Assembly: GCA_022616415.1 (NCBI GenBank)
Contig: JAKEEU010000134.1
Coordinates: 1-64,000 of the forward strand
Direction of reading: 5' to 3'
DNA: 64,000 bases
Origin: Candidatus Zhuqueibacterota bacterium
GTDB taxonomy: Bacteria > Zhuqueibacterota > Zhuqueibacteria > Zhuqueibacterales > Zhuqueibacteraceae
Position numbers and translations under genes: made by a program. Of this stretch, positions 43,884-53,668 are shown piece after piece. Each line of letters begins with the position of its first letter. Positions within the stretch are counted from its first letter, which is position 1. The notes below the pieces were generated by a model. It saw nothing but the letters and a program-made list of their open reading frames with translations, had not been told where the DNA came from and searched no databases.

Positions 43884-44101
43884 GTCCCGAAGGGACAATA
43901 TGAAAATAGCCCAGAGATTTTATCTCTGGGAAACAAGATTAATCTGCAATCTGAAGTCCCGTAAGGGCCGATTGAGAAAGACAATTGTGATTATTTGTGA
44001 CACGTCGTTTTCATCCGTCCCTGTGGGACTCGCGAGGTATTCATGGATCATGCTTCCCACCAATAAATTGGGTGGGCTATTGTCGTCTGTCCCTTCGGGA
44101 C
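43884..44101. repeat. Compound hairpin array (GTCCC-n3-GGGAC)
   Basis: Mini-hairpins GTCCCGAAGGGAC (43884), GTCCCGTAAGGGCC (about 43956), GTCCCTGTGGGAC (about 44017) and GTCCCTTCGGGAC (44089) alternate with two longer hairpins, CCCAGAGATTTTATCTCTGGG-type at 43910-43930 and CCCACC-AATAAATT-GGGTGGG at 44056. It fills the gap between GH88 and GH97, and the GH97 frame can be read back through it. Confidence 0.85.
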
Positions 44102-44134
44102 AAGAATCTTCGTTTCATTGAACTCAACGCTATC

Positions 44135-45754
44135 ATGTTAGTGAAAACAGAAATTTATCATCTCACTTGGTTCGTGGTTTTTATAACAACATCTTGGATA
44201 TGCGCAACACCATTGTGGTCTGATGATTTCACCATCACCAGCCCGGATGGAAATGTGCAGATTAAGGTGTTGCTGCTTGATCAAGCCAGATTGGGATGCG
44301 AGATGACGTTCAAGGGAAAAGCGGTGATAGAAAAATCTCCGCTTGGCGTTACCGTTGACAATATCGATCTCGGTCGGGGCGTTAAAATTGGCAAGGCTGA
44401 TCGCTACGAGATAAACGAAACCTATGCCTGGCGCGGTGTGCATTCGACGGCGGTGAATCATTGCAACGGCGCCAAGCTATCTCTCACCCATGCACAAAAC
44501 AAGATGGCTTATGTTTTGGATGTGCGCGTGTTCAATGAAAAGAAAAATATCGCCGCCGTGAAAACGGATGATTGGGCTGCGCCGCCGTTGACTTTCAAAT
44601 TGCCGAACAATGCCGGTTACGCTTCCATCACCGAGTCGGCCATCATCAATTACAGCGGCATAGGCTTGCAGGCGAACGGGCAACGGAGTTTTCAAGTCCG
44701 CTTGGGTCACGAAGTGCCGGCGTCATATCCGTACATTCTCCGATATAAAGAAGATGATGCCAAACGGCTGTCAGCGCCCGCCGCCATCAGCGGCACGATC
44801 AAGACACCCTGGCGAGTCGTCCTGATCGGCGCGGATTTGAACACGCTCGTCAACTCCGATATCATTCACAATCTCGCGCCGGCGCCGGATCAAAAACTTT
44901 TTCCAGAGGGATTCGCCACGCCGTGGCTGAAACCCGGCCGCGCCGTTTGGGGCTATTTGAACAATGGCGGCAGAACTTTGGAAGCGATGAAAGAATTTTC
45001 CCGGCTGGCGGGTGAGCTTGGCTTTGAATACAACTTGGTCGAAGGCCATTGGCAAAGATGGCCGGAGAGCGAGCAGAAAGAACTTGTGGATTATTCCAAT
45101 GCGCGCAACGTCAAAGTCATTTTTTGGAAACACTCACGCGCGCTGCGCGATCCTAAAACACGCCGCGAATTTTTTGAGCATCTGCACAAGCTCGGCGTTG
45201 CCGGCGCTAAAATAGATTTCTTCGATCACGAAGCCAAAGCGATTATGGATTTGTACCAAGCCTGTCTCAAAGAAGCCGCGGAATACCAACTCATCATTGA
45301 TTTTCATGGCGCCAACAAGCCCGCCGGCGAAGCGCGCGCCTGGCCCAATGAAATGACGCGCGAAGGCATACGCGGTTATGAATTTCGCGGGCCGTGGGCG
45401 GCGCACAACACCACGCTGCCTTTTACGCGCATGCTGGCCGGACATGCGGATTATACGCCCATGCACTTTGGTGATCGCCGTACCGACACTTCGGAAGCGC
45501 ACCAAATTGCCAGCGCCATTATCTTCACCTCTCCCCTGCTCGTGTATGCCGAACATCCACAAAATATTTTAAACCATGCGATGTTGGTGCGAGACGAAAA
45601 AGGCAATGCGGCAACGGTCTCGCTCGTGCGCAAACGCGAAACCTTTGGCCCAAGGCCCGGCGTGATCGTTGATACGACGACCGTAAAGAACAACGACTCG
45701 TTTTTTGTCGAATTGGTTGCCGGCGGTGGATTTGTGGCTTTGCTATCCAAATGA
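44135..45754 (+). CDS. GH97 glycoside hydrolase with shortened C-terminus
   Basis: 539 residues from ATG 44135 (signal LTWFVVFITTSWICATPLWS). GH97 features: N-terminal beta sandwich, FEYNLVEGHWQRWPE, GAKIDFFDHEAKAIMDLY (D361, the likely nucleophile) and DFHGANKPAGEARAWPNEMT followed by REGIRGYE. Asp rather than Gly in the KIDFFD motif points to the retaining, alpha-galactosidase-like branch. After YAEHPQNI the sequence jumps to a short end (NNDSFFVELVAGGGFVALLS) and lacks the usual WDET and ArR-x-W segments, about 100 residues short. Activity may be impaired. Overlaps the GH2 start by four bases. Confidence 0.85.
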   Translation: MLVKTEIYHLTWFVVFITTSWICATPLWSDDFTITSPDGNVQIKVLLLDQARLGCEMTFKGKAVIEKSPLGVTVDNIDLGRGVKIGKADRYEINETYAWRGVHSTAVNHCNGAKLSLTHAQNKMAYVLDVRVFNEKKNIAAVKTDDWAAPPLTFKLPNNAGYASITESAIINYSGIGLQANGQRSFQVRLGHEVPASYPYILRYKEDDAKRLSAPAAISGTIKTPWRVVLIGADLNTLVNSDIIHNLAPAPDQKLFPEGFATPWLKPGRAVWGYLNNGGRTLEAMKEFSRLAGELGFEYNLVEGHWQRWPESEQKELVDYSNARNVKVIFWKHSRALRDPKTRREFFEHLHKLGVAGAKIDFFDHEAKAIMDLYQACLKEAAEYQLIIDFHGANKPAGEARAWPNEMTREGIRGYEFRGPWAAHNTTLPFTRMLAGHADYTPMHFGDRRTDTSEAHQIASAIIFTSPLLVYAEHPQNILNHAMLVRDEKGNAATVSLVRKRETFGPRPGVIVDTTTVKNNDSFFVELVAGGGFVALLSK

Positions 45755-48252
45755 AAAAAGAAGAAAAGGCAAAACAATTATGGGCAAAACTATTTTGCCT
45801 ATTCATTTTTTTCTTTTTAACCATGCCAATAACGGCAAGCGAGAACCGCGAGCCATTTTGGAGCGCGCGGGAGCATTACACTAGACGCCTGGAAAAGAAT
45901 AGCGCTCGCCAGATTTATTTGCTCAATCGCGATTGGGATTATCTCGAGGAAAACATCAAGTCCGTCAGCGAGCTCGGCAAAAATAATTTCATCTGGCAGA
46001 AAATTGAGTTGCCGCATACATGGAATCGGTTCGATGCAACAGATAACATTCCCGGCTACCGGCGAGAGGCGAGTTGGTATCGCAAACTTTTGCACATCCC
46101 TCAATTCGACGAGAATGCAGTTTTCCGGCTCTACTTCGAAGGCGTGAATATCACCAGCGAAGTGTATGTGAACGGCGCCAACGCTGGCTCGCATATCGGC
46201 GGTTACATCGGGTTCACGGTTGACATCAGCAAGTGTGTCAAACAAGGTACTCCAAATGAAATTTTAGTGCAGGCCGGCAACTCGATCAACCCCAACATTA
46301 TTCCGTCACAAAAATCCGACTTCACTATCTTCGGCGGAATCACGCGCGATGTTTGGCTGCAAGTGTTGCCGCCGGTGTTTGTTGATCGCATACATATCAA
46401 AACACCGGTTGTCAGCTCGGAACGCGCTGCAACCGAGGTTTCAATTCAGATCGAAAACGCCTGGCCGCAAGCGCAACCGGTCTCACTGGAACTTGTGATC
46501 GTGTCGCCGGATGGCAAAGCCGTTGCTCGAAAATCAATCGAGCAAACCACTGCAGTAGGTTTATCCAACTTTTCATTCAAAATGCCCGAGATACGCGCGC
46601 CGAAATTGTGGTCGCCGGAAACGCCGCATCTTTACACGTTAAGGATCAAAGCTCAAAGCGGGCGTTATGAAGACGAAGTCATCGAGCGTTTTGGTTATCG
46701 TTGGTTCGAATTCAAAGAGCACGGGACGTTTTATTTGAACGGCAAGCGCCTGCTCTTGCGCGGCACGCATCATCACGAAGATTACGCCGGCTACGGCATG
46801 GCGATGCCGGATAGCCTGCACCGGAGCGACATGCAGATGATCAAGGAGCTCGGCGCGAATTTCGTGCGGCTGGCGCATTATCCGCAAGATCCCGAAGTGT
46901 ATCGCGCCTGCGATGAGCTTGGCTTGCTGGTTTGGGATGAGCTGCCCTGGTGTCGCGGCGGCATGGGCGGCGAAGAATGGAAAGCCAATACCATGCGCCT
47001 GCTCACCGAGCAAATCAATCAAAACTTCAACCATCCGAGCATCATCCTGTGGTCTTTGGGAAATGAAATGTACTGGCTGCCGGATTTTCCCGGCGGCGAT
47101 CATCCGGATTCACTCAAGCAATTTGTGCATGAGCTGAACGAGCTTGCTCACCAACTCGATCCCGGCCGACTGACGACAATGCGAAAGTTTTATGACGGCG
47201 CCGAGATCACGGATGTTTTCTCTCCCTCGATTTGGGCGGGCTGGTATGCCGGCGTTTATAAAAACTATGGCGCTGCTTTGGCCGACGCCCGCCAGAAATA
47301 CAAACGATTTTTGCACGCCGAATATGGCGGCGATAGTCACGTTGGCCGGCACACGGAAAATCCCATCACCGGCGAGGGCGTGATCGCGGACGATGGCTGG
47401 GCGGAGCAACCCAACAAGCTCAACGTCAAGCAGGTATCGAGCGAAGGCGATTGGAGTGAAAGCTACATCGTCGATCTGTTTGATTGGCATTTGATGATTT
47501 CCGAGCAACTCGACTGGTTCGCAGGCAACGCGCAATGGGCGTTCAAGGATTTTGCCACGCCGCTGCGGCCGGAGAATCCGATCCCCTATGTTAACCAAAA
47601 AGGTTTGGTGGACAGAGCGGGCAATCCCAAAGATGCTTATTATGTTTTCAAAAGCCGCTGGACAAGCGATCCCAAATTTTGTTATATTGAATCTCATACT
47701 TGGAAGGAAAGAAGTGGCCGTCCCGGACAAACTCGCCGCGTGCGAATTTATAGCAACTGCGATGAAGTCGCTTTCTATCTCAACGGTGAAAGCCTCGGAC
47801 GAAAGCGGCGAAATGCGAGTGTTTTTCCCGCCGCCGGCCAATATTGGGATGTGCTCTTCAAAGAAGGACGGAACGACTTAATGGCGATCGGCTTCACTAA
47901 CAGCAAAGCCGTCGCTCGCGATTCGATGGCGGTGCAATATTCCTTTGAGAAAAACGGCACGCCGGTTGCGCTGAAGCTGTCATCCCAACGGCTCGCGAAT
48001 GGCAACTTGCTGATCGAAGCGAGAACAATTGATGCGCAGGGGCGGTTTTGTCTTGACTTTAATCAGCGAATTTATTTTGATTATAGCGGCGACGGCTTTC
48101 TGCTTAAAGATTACGGCACGCCGACGCGGAGCAGCGTCATTGAATTTGCCAACGGCAAGGCGGCGATTGAATTTGCGCCGGCAAAAAATGGCAAAGCCGT
48201 CATCGAAGCGCGCACGCATGACATGCAGGGCAGCTATTTGGTGATTGAGTAG
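45751..48252 (+). CDS. GH2 beta-galactosidase/beta-glucuronidase-like enzyme
   Basis: 833 residues; ATG 45751 overlaps the GH97 stop. Signal LFCLFIFFFLTMPITAS, partly encoded by a GGCAAAAC repeat. GH2 sugar-binding domain (IELPHTWNRFDATDNIPGY), Ig-like domain, then a TIM barrel with FYLNGKRLLLRGTHHHEDYA, acid/base E439 in SLGNEMYW and nucleophile E524 in FLHAEYGGD. A long C-terminal tail with Ig-like sheets. Likely removes beta-galactose, beta-glucuronate or a related sugar from the glycan. Confidence 0.92.
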   Translation: MKKEEKAKQLWAKLFCLFIFFFLTMPITASENREPFWSAREHYTRRLEKNSARQIYLLNRDWDYLEENIKSVSELGKNNFIWQKIELPHTWNRFDATDNIPGYRREASWYRKLLHIPQFDENAVFRLYFEGVNITSEVYVNGANAGSHIGGYIGFTVDISKCVKQGTPNEILVQAGNSINPNIIPSQKSDFTIFGGITRDVWLQVLPPVFVDRIHIKTPVVSSERAATEVSIQIENAWPQAQPVSLELVIVSPDGKAVARKSIEQTTAVGLSNFSFKMPEIRAPKLWSPETPHLYTLRIKAQSGRYEDEVIERFGYRWFEFKEHGTFYLNGKRLLLRGTHHHEDYAGYGMAMPDSLHRSDMQMIKELGANFVRLAHYPQDPEVYRACDELGLLVWDELPWCRGGMGGEEWKANTMRLLTEQINQNFNHPSIILWSLGNEMYWLPDFPGGDHPDSLKQFVHELNELAHQLDPGRLTTMRKFYDGAEITDVFSPSIWAGWYAGVYKNYGAALADARQKYKRFLHAEYGGDSHVGRHTENPITGEGVIADDGWAEQPNKLNVKQVSSEGDWSESYIVDLFDWHLMISEQLDWFAGNAQWAFKDFATPLRPENPIPYVNQKGLVDRAGNPKDAYYVFKSRWTSDPKFCYIESHTWKERSGRPGQTRRVRIYSNCDEVAFYLNGESLGRKRRNASVFPAAGQYWDVLFKEGRNDLMAIGFTNSKAVARDSMAVQYSFEKNGTPVALKLSSQRLANGNLLIEARTIDAQGRFCLDFNQRIYFDYSGDGFLLKDYGTPTRSSVIEFANGKAAIEFAPAKNGKAVIEARTHDMQGSYLVIE

Positions 48253-48295
48253 TGGTTCATCTATGCAACCAATCCGAAACATTTTGCCTCGATTA

Positions 48296-48442
48296 CCAAC
48301 GGATGACGGCTGCCAACGGATTAACAAATTGCTTGGCTATTTTTTCATTTCAACAAAAAGCAAAGAATTGTTTTCTTGCAGCAAACGTGTTGACTGAAAC
48401 GTTAACAATTTTTCTTATCCGTTGGCCGCTTTTATCCGTTGG
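48296..48442. repeat. Palindromic repeat, family A, double-word form with long loop
   Basis: CCAACGGAT at 48296 and 48313 on the left; ATCCGTTGG at about 48417 and 48434 on the right, separated by about 95 bases without a gene. This copy shows the double-word plan most clearly. It ends 20 bases before the alginate-lyase-family gene. Confidence 0.88.
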
Positions 48443-48462
48443 AAATTTTTTTGAATACGTCA

Positions 48463-49674
48463 ATGCAACTTAGTTCATTTCCTTTAATTTCAATCTTTCT
48501 TCTCGGATTGCTTGAAGAAGAATTCGTGCTATCGCAACCGCGAACGTTTCTGCTCGATGCTGCCGCGCTTGCAAAAGTAAAGCGCTATATAAATGAGAGC
48601 AAAGAACCATATAGCTCTGCCTATGCCGCCTCGTTAAAAGACGCGGAAAAGGCATTGACCGCCGGCCCTTTTTCCGTCGTGAATAAAACCGTTACGCCGC
48701 CCAGCGGCGACAAGCATGATTTTTACAACTACGGCCCGTACTGGTGGCCGGATTCCACCAAGCCCGACGGCCTTCCTTATATTAGAAGAGACGGCGAAGT
48801 GAACCCGGAAACGCAAAGCGACAAATTCGATGATCAGAGCATGTCGAAAATGACGAGTGCGGTCGAAACGCTGGCGCTGGCCTTTTTCTTCTCCGGTGAT
48901 GAAAAATACGCGCGTCACGCCGTCGAGCTGTTGCGAGTTTGGTTTCTGAAATCTGCCACCAAAATGAATCCGCATCTCGAATATAGTCAGGCCATTCCTG
49001 GAAGAGTGACGGGCCGAGGCATTGGCATTATCGAGACCGTGAAATTCAAACACCTCATCGACGCCATCGGCTTGCTCGAAACGTCGCAGAATTTTTCTCA
49101 GGAAGACGGCAAGGGTTTGCGCGAGTGGTTTCAAGCTTACTTGCATTGGCTGCGCACCAGCCAGCACGGCAAGGACGAAGATAATTGGTACAACAATCAC
49201 GGCACCTGGTATGATGTGCAAGTGGCGATCTTCGCGCTTTTTCTCGGCCAGGATTCTCTCGCCAAGCGCGTCATCGAGGCGAGCAAACATCGCCGCCTGG
49301 AAACGCAGGTTAGGCCGGATGGCAGCCAGCCCAAAGAATTGGAACGAACGAGATCGTTGAGCTACAGCCTTTACAACTTGACTGCCTTTTTTGATCTGGC
49401 AAAATTGGGGCAACACGTTGGCGTGGATTTGTGGCATTATCGAGGCAAGGATGGCGTCAATATCAAATCAGCGCTTGACTTTTTGCTTCCATTTTATCAA
49501 GATAAAAAGTGGCCGTATGAGCAAATCACACCCATCGAGACGACTTATGAGAGATTGATACCGTTGCTCAAACAAGCCGTGAAGGTTTATCAGGAGAAGC
49601 AGTACAATGACGTTTTGATGCGACTGCCGGTTAATTTGGCTGCAGAAAGAGCAACGCTGCTTTATGCGGATTAG
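48463..49674 (+). CDS. Alginate-lyase-family protein (PL38-like glucuronan lyase candidate)
   Basis: 403 residues from ATG 48463; signal LISIFLLGLLEEEFVLSQ. The alginate_lyase fold is shown by NYGPYWWPDSTKPDGLPYIR, then RDGEVNPETQSDKFD, LEYSQAIPGRVTGRGIGII and DNWYNNHGTWYDVQVAIFA. The PYWWPD...PYIRRDG pattern occurs in PL38 and related periplasmic lyases acting on beta-1,4-glucuronan or alginate. It would supply unsaturated uronides to GH88/GH105. The start is chosen because the upstream TTG lies in a repeat. Confidence 0.87.
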   Translation: MQLSSFPLISIFLLGLLEEEFVLSQPRTFLLDAAALAKVKRYINESKEPYSSAYAASLKDAEKALTAGPFSVVNKTVTPPSGDKHDFYNYGPYWWPDSTKPDGLPYIRRDGEVNPETQSDKFDDQSMSKMTSAVETLALAFFFSGDEKYARHAVELLRVWFLKSATKMNPHLEYSQAIPGRVTGRGIGIIETVKFKHLIDAIGLLETSQNFSQEDGKGLREWFQAYLHWLRTSQHGKDEDNWYNNHGTWYDVQVAIFALFLGQDSLAKRVIEASKHRRLETQVRPDGSQPKELERTRSLSYSLYNLTAFFDLAKLGQHVGVDLWHYRGKDGVNIKSALDFLLPFYQDKKWPYEQITPIETTYERLIPLLKQAVKVYQEKQYNDVLMRLPVNLAAERATLLYAD

Positions 49675-49700
49675 CCAGAAATGAAATCTACGGACAAAAA

Positions 49701-49774
49701 TATCACACACGGATCAAAAACGCACACGGAATTTTTAAACGCTTTATCCGCGTGAGTTTTTGATCCGTGTGATA
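49701..49774. repeat. Palindromic repeat, family E (CACACGGATCAAAAAC)
   Basis: TATCACACACGGATCAAAAA then CGCACACGGA on the left; TCCGCGTGAG then TTTTTGATCCGTGTGATA on the right. A sister copy is at 59216-59280. It lies just before the Fe-S subunit gene. Confidence 0.9.
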
Positions 49775-49804
49775 TCGATAAACCACTACTGCGAGAGCTT
49801 TAAC

Positions 49805-50263
49805 ATGGCTTCTATCACACTAAACATCAACAAACAAAAACGCGTCGTCGATGTCGATCCCGGTACGCCCCTGCTCTGGGTGTTGCGCGACACGCTCGGA
49901 CTCAGCGGCACGAAATTCGGCTGCGGCCTGGGCCAGTGCGGCGCTTGCACAATTCACCTCGACGGCGAAGCGATGATCTCGTGCCAGCTTAATGTCGGTG
50001 ATTGCCAGGGCAAATCGATTACGACGATCGAGGGCCTTGCCGCGAATCGCAGCCATCCGTTGCAAAAAGCCTGGATAGCGGAAGACGTGCCGCAGTGCGG
50101 CTATTGCCAATCCGGACAGATCATGGCCGCGGCGGCGCTGCTCATGCGTAAACCTCGCCCGACGGATGCCGACATCGACATGGCGATGAGCGGCAACCTC
50201 TGCCGCTGCGGAACTTACAACCGCATCCGCCGCGCCATCCATCGCGCCGCGAAGGAGAAATAA
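49805..50263 (+). CDS. 2Fe-2S subunit of a molybdenum hydroxylase
   Basis: 152 residues from ATG 49805. Plant-type ferredoxin cluster [13 protein letters not shown] plus the second, helical domain with [10 protein letters not shown] and [13 protein letters not shown], the two-cluster small subunit of isoquinoline-1-oxidoreductase-type aldehyde dehydrogenases. It transfers electrons from the molybdenum subunit encoded 183 bases downstream. No FAD subunit is nearby, as usual for the periplasmic IorAB/PaoABC-like branch without PaoB. Confidence 0.92.
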   Translation: MASITLNINKQKRVVDVDPGTPLLWVLRDTLGLSGTKFGCGLGQCGACTIHLDGEAMISCQLNVGDCQGKSITTIEGLAANRSHPLQKAWIAEDVPQCGYCQSGQIMAAAALLMRKPRPTDADIDMAMSGNLCRCGTYNRIRRAIHRAAKEK

Positions 50264-50274
50264 TACAAAAAGCG

Positions 50275-50349
50275 CACGCAAAGTCGCAGACGCAAAGAAT
50301 ACGCAAAGGATTTTTTCAGCGAACCTTTGCGCCTTCGCGTCTTTGTGTG
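50275..50349. repeat. Palindromic repeat, family D (CGCAAAG)
   Basis: CACGCAAAGTCGCAGACG, CAAAG, ACGCAAAGG on the left; CCTTTGCGCCTTCGCGTC then TTTGTGTG on the right. The word CGCAAAG is repeated three times in the left arm. Half copies without the right arm are at 57018-57057 and 60413-60449. Confidence 0.88.
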
Positions 50350-50446
50350 GGATTTATGCTTTTTTTGCAGGCTTGACTGCTCAGTGCATCAAAGCCTTTA
50401 ATCAATTTGCCCCCAAATAGTTTTGCCTTTCAAAAGGACGAACGAA

Positions 50447-52585
50447 ATGAATAACACTTCCACTTTATCTCGCCGCGACTTCATCAAAGTCGTTTCGGGC
50501 GCCGGTGCGGGATTGGTGCTCGGCTTTCATCTTTCCTTGCAACACAAGAATGAAGCCTTTGCCGCCGAAGCCGACTCATTTTCTCCCAACGCCTGGCTGC
50601 GCATCGATCCGGATGACAGCATCACCGTTGCCGTTTTTCGCTCGGAGATGGGGCAAGGTGTTCGCACTTCGATTCCCATGATCATTGCCGAAGAGCTCGA
50701 GGCCGATTGGTCGAAAGTGCGATACATGCAACCCGATTTTGATCCGAAATATGGCCGCATGGGCACCGGAGGCAGCGCCAGTGTTCGCACCAACATGGAG
50801 AAGCTGCGCAAAGCCGGCGCGATCGCCCGCGAAATGTTGATCACTGCCGCCGCACAAACGTGGACTGTTGACCGAACAGCGTGTCGCGCCGAGAATGGCG
50901 CGATCATTCACACGCCCACCGGCAAAAAATTGAGTTATGGCCAGCTCGTCACAACGGCGGCGCAATTGCCCGTGCCGGAAGAGGCGCCGTTGAAAGATCC
51001 CGCGAATTTCAAGATCATGGGCAAGCGCCTGCCGCGGCTCGACACGCCGGAAAAAGTCGATGGCAGCGCGAAATATGGCATCGACATGCAAGTGCCGGAG
51101 ATGCTTTATGCGGTTGTGGCGCGCTGTCCGGTTTTTGGAGGAAAGGCCGCACAATTCGATGCGACAAAAGCCAAAGCTCTGCCCGGCGTCAAAGACGTAA
51201 TTGCGACCGAGAGCGGCATCGCCGTCGTAGCCGATTCCACCTGGCATGCGATCAAAGGCCGCGAGGCGCTCAACATCACTTGGGACGAAGGCCCGAATGT
51301 CAATTTAAACAGCGACGCTATTCGGCAGATGCTGGTTGAGAAAGCAAAATCCGCGGGCGCGCTCGCGCAAAAGGAAGGTGACGCTGACGTGGCGTTTGCT
51401 ACAGCGACGAAAAAGATCGACGCTGTTTACGATGTGCCTTTTGCCGCGCATGCTTCGATGGAACCGATGAATTGCCTGGCGCATTTTAAAGATGGCCGCT
51501 GTGAAATTTGGGCGCCAACGCAGTCGCCGCAAAATGTGCCGCGCGACGTGGCCCCGGCGCTCGGCATTGCTCCGGAAAACCTCACCGTACACATCACGCT
51601 CATGGGCGGCGCTTTCGGGCGGCGCTTGGAATCCGATTTCGTCGTCGAAACGGCCCGCATCTCGAAGGCGATGAATGCGCCGGTAAAAGTGACGTGGACG
51701 CGCGATGACGACATGCAGCACGATTGGTATCGCCCGGTGAGCCATCACGTGCTCAACGGCGCGTTGGATGAAAAAGGCCAGCTCACGGCATGGCGGCATC
51801 GCGTGGTCGCACCGTCGATTTCAGCACAAGCGAATCCCGATGGCCCCAAGGACGGTCTTGATCGTGGCGCGGTGGAATGCGCGAGGGAAATGCCGTATCA
51901 CATTCCCAATCTGTATGTTGATTACGTTTGGTCGCCCGTCGCTGTTCCGCTGGGATGGTGGCGCTCGGTTTATGCTTCGCAGAATGTGTTCACGGTGGAG
52001 AGTTTTATAGATGAACTGGCAGCGCTGGCTAAAATGGATCCGTATCAATTTCGCATGCAGATGCTGGACAAATCCCCGCGCATGAAAAACGTCGTCGAAC
52101 TGGCGGCGACCAAAGCGGAATGGGGCAAGCGTTTGCCCAAAGGTCACGCCCTCGGCATCGCTTGTTCACTTTCATTCCGAACTTATGTCGCCGAAGTCGC
52201 CGAAGTTTCGATTGACAAAGATGCCGGAGTGAAAGTCCATCGCGTCGTTGCGGCGGCTGATTGCGGCATGCAAGTCAATCCGGACACGATCGAAGCGCAG
52301 ATCGAAGGCTCGATTGTCTACGGCCTCAGCGCGGCGATCAAAGGCGCGATCACTATCGAAAAAGGCCGCGTCGTGCAAAAAGATTTCTGGGATTATCAAA
52401 TGCCGCGCATGGATGAAATGCCAAAAGTGGAAGTTCATTTGGTGCAGAACAACGAAGCTCCCGGCGGCATCGGCGAGCCTGGTCTCCCTCCCATCGCGCC
52501 GGCAGTAGCCAACGCCATTTTTGCTATCACGGGAAAACGGATTCGGCGTTTGCCGATCAGTGCGGAGGATTTTAAGGGGACGTGA
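50447..52585 (+). CDS. Molybdopterin-binding subunit of an aldehyde/xanthine dehydrogenase-family enzyme
   Basis: 712 residues from ATG 50447 (AAGGA upstream). Twin-arginine signal [20 protein letters not shown] indicates export of the folded enzyme. Molybdenum-hydroxylase motifs include [53 protein letters not shown] and the catalytic Glu in [19 protein letters not shown]. It partners the 2Fe-2S subunit and probably oxidises an aldehyde or sugar aldehyde in the periplasm; substrate unknown. Confidence 0.93.
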   Translation: MNNTSTLSRRDFIKVVSGAGAGLVLGFHLSLQHKNEAFAAEADSFSPNAWLRIDPDDSITVAVFRSEMGQGVRTSIPMIIAEELEADWSKVRYMQPDFDPKYGRMGTGGSASVRTNMEKLRKAGAIAREMLITAAAQTWTVDRTACRAENGAIIHTPTGKKLSYGQLVTTAAQLPVPEEAPLKDPANFKIMGKRLPRLDTPEKVDGSAKYGIDMQVPEMLYAVVARCPVFGGKAAQFDATKAKALPGVKDVIATESGIAVVADSTWHAIKGREALNITWDEGPNVNLNSDAIRQMLVEKAKSAGALAQKEGDADVAFATATKKIDAVYDVPFAAHASMEPMNCLAHFKDGRCEIWAPTQSPQNVPRDVAPALGIAPENLTVHITLMGGAFGRRLESDFVVETARISKAMNAPVKVTWTRDDDMQHDWYRPVSHHVLNGALDEKGQLTAWRHRVVAPSISAQANPDGPKDGLDRGAVECAREMPYHIPNLYVDYVWSPVAVPLGWWRSVYASQNVFTVESFIDELAALAKMDPYQFRMQMLDKSPRMKNVVELAATKAEWGKRLPKGHALGIACSLSFRTYVAEVAEVSIDKDAGVKVHRVVAAADCGMQVNPDTIEAQIEGSIVYGLSAAIKGAITIEKGRVVQKDFWDYQMPRMDEMPKVEVHLVQNNEAPGGIGEPGLPPIAPAVANAIFAITGKRIRRLPISAEDFKGT

Positions 52586-52634
52586 GGTTACGCTTTGGGA
52601 AACGGCGCTTATACTATACCGAAAGGAGCAAACT

Positions 52635-52808
52635 ATGGTTACTAAATCACACAACCCCGAGCAACAAATCACGGCAAGTTATGATGCAAAAAAATGCCCA
52701 ACATACCACGCCGCTGTTGACGAGAAAATTTCGTGCTCTGGCCGTTGCAAAGAAGAAGAGGGACATAGTGGTAATCACAAATGTGATACTTGTCATCAGG
52801 AGTTCTAA
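52635..52808 (+). CDS. Small cysteine-rich protein
   Basis: 57 residues. A strong AAAGGAG precedes ATG 52635, at the right distance, making this a real small gene. It holds five cysteines (CPTYH, ISCSGRCKEEEG, HKCDTCHQEF) with several His, likely a zinc-ribbon-like metal site. No signal peptide. Lies 49 bases after the molybdenum subunit gene and before repeats. Function not recognised. Confidence 0.65.
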   Translation: MVTKSHNPEQQITASYDAKKCPTYHAAVDEKISCSGRCKEEEGHSGNHKCDTCHQEF

Positions 52809-52880
52809 TTGTAAAAGGCACGTGCTTTAATCCCGCTAGGGATGAAATGTTTATAATTTGACATTCCCTTTGAGGCACCA

Positions 52881-53020
52881 AACTCCGAAGGAGTGACATG
52901 CGAGAATGCCCAAGCGGATGATTGACGTTGAAATTGCAAATGCGACGACATGTCACTCCTTCGGAGTTATCTAAACAAAACATATCTGAAAACTATAAAC
53001 ATCTCACTCCTAACGGAGTT
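52881..53020. repeat. Palindromic repeats, family G (ACTCCGAAGGAGT)
   Basis: A perfect 20-base inverted repeat: AACTCCGAAGGAGTGACATG at 52881-52900 and its inverse at 52949-52968; each arm is also self-complementary around CTCCGAAGGAG. A diverged third word (TCACTCCTAACGGAGTT) lies at 53004-53020. It fills the gap before the glycolipid-binding gene. Confidence 0.9.
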
Positions 53021-53049
53021 GAACGACAAGCACACAACTTTAAAAAACT

Positions 53050-53616
53050 ATGCCTCAAAACGAAACCGCTTCGATACTCTGGCGCAGATTGGATCAGCCC
53101 GGCCATGAATCCGCCAAACTGGTTTTTCAAAATTCCTGCTGGCATTTAAACGGAACCGCAGTTTTCGCCAACAAACAGCAGTCTTGCCGGCTGGATTATT
53201 TGGTGATCTGCGACTCGGGTTGGCAAACCTTGTCCGGAAAAATTGCCGGCTGGGTTGGAAACGAGTTGGTCGAAATTGAACTCGTGGTTGATTCTGCTCG
53301 CCGCTGGCGGCTCAATGGGACCGAATGTCTCCAAATGACGGGTTGCACCGATCTCGATTTGAATTTCAGCCCGTCCACCAACCTGCTGCCGATTCGCCGC
53401 TTGGGGCTGGCCATCGGGCAGGAAGCGCAGGTACGGGCGGCATGGCTGCGTTTCCCGAGTTTCACGCTTGAACCGCTCGAACAAGTTTACCGCCGCCTCA
53501 ATGCGACAACATACCGCTACGAGAGTGCGGGCGGCAAATTCGTCGCAGAGCTGCAAGTGAATGCCGCCGGATTCGTCACCCATTATCCAAATTTTTGGAT
53601 CGAGGAGGCGGCCTAA
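53050..53616 (+). CDS. Putative glycolipid-binding family protein
   Basis: 188 residues. The sequence WRRLDQPGHESAKLVF at the start, YLVICDSGWQTLSGKIAGWV and RRWRLNGTECLQMTGCTDLD, then DLNFSPSTNLLPIRRL are typical of the putative glycolipid-binding family (PF06475). No signal peptide. The biochemical role of the family is poorly known. It stands between repeats and does not clearly belong to either neighbouring operon. Confidence 0.8.
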   Translation: MPQNETASILWRRLDQPGHESAKLVFQNSCWHLNGTAVFANKQQSCRLDYLVICDSGWQTLSGKIAGWVGNELVEIELVVDSARRWRLNGTECLQMTGCTDLDLNFSPSTNLLPIRRLGLAIGQEAQVRAAWLRFPSFTLEPLEQVYRRLNATTYRYESAGGKFVAELQVNAAGFVTHYPNFWIEEAA

Positions 53617-53668
53617 CAAGAAACAGAGGTTGCGTGAGATGTAGGCACGAACATGAGAGGAGGAAGCC

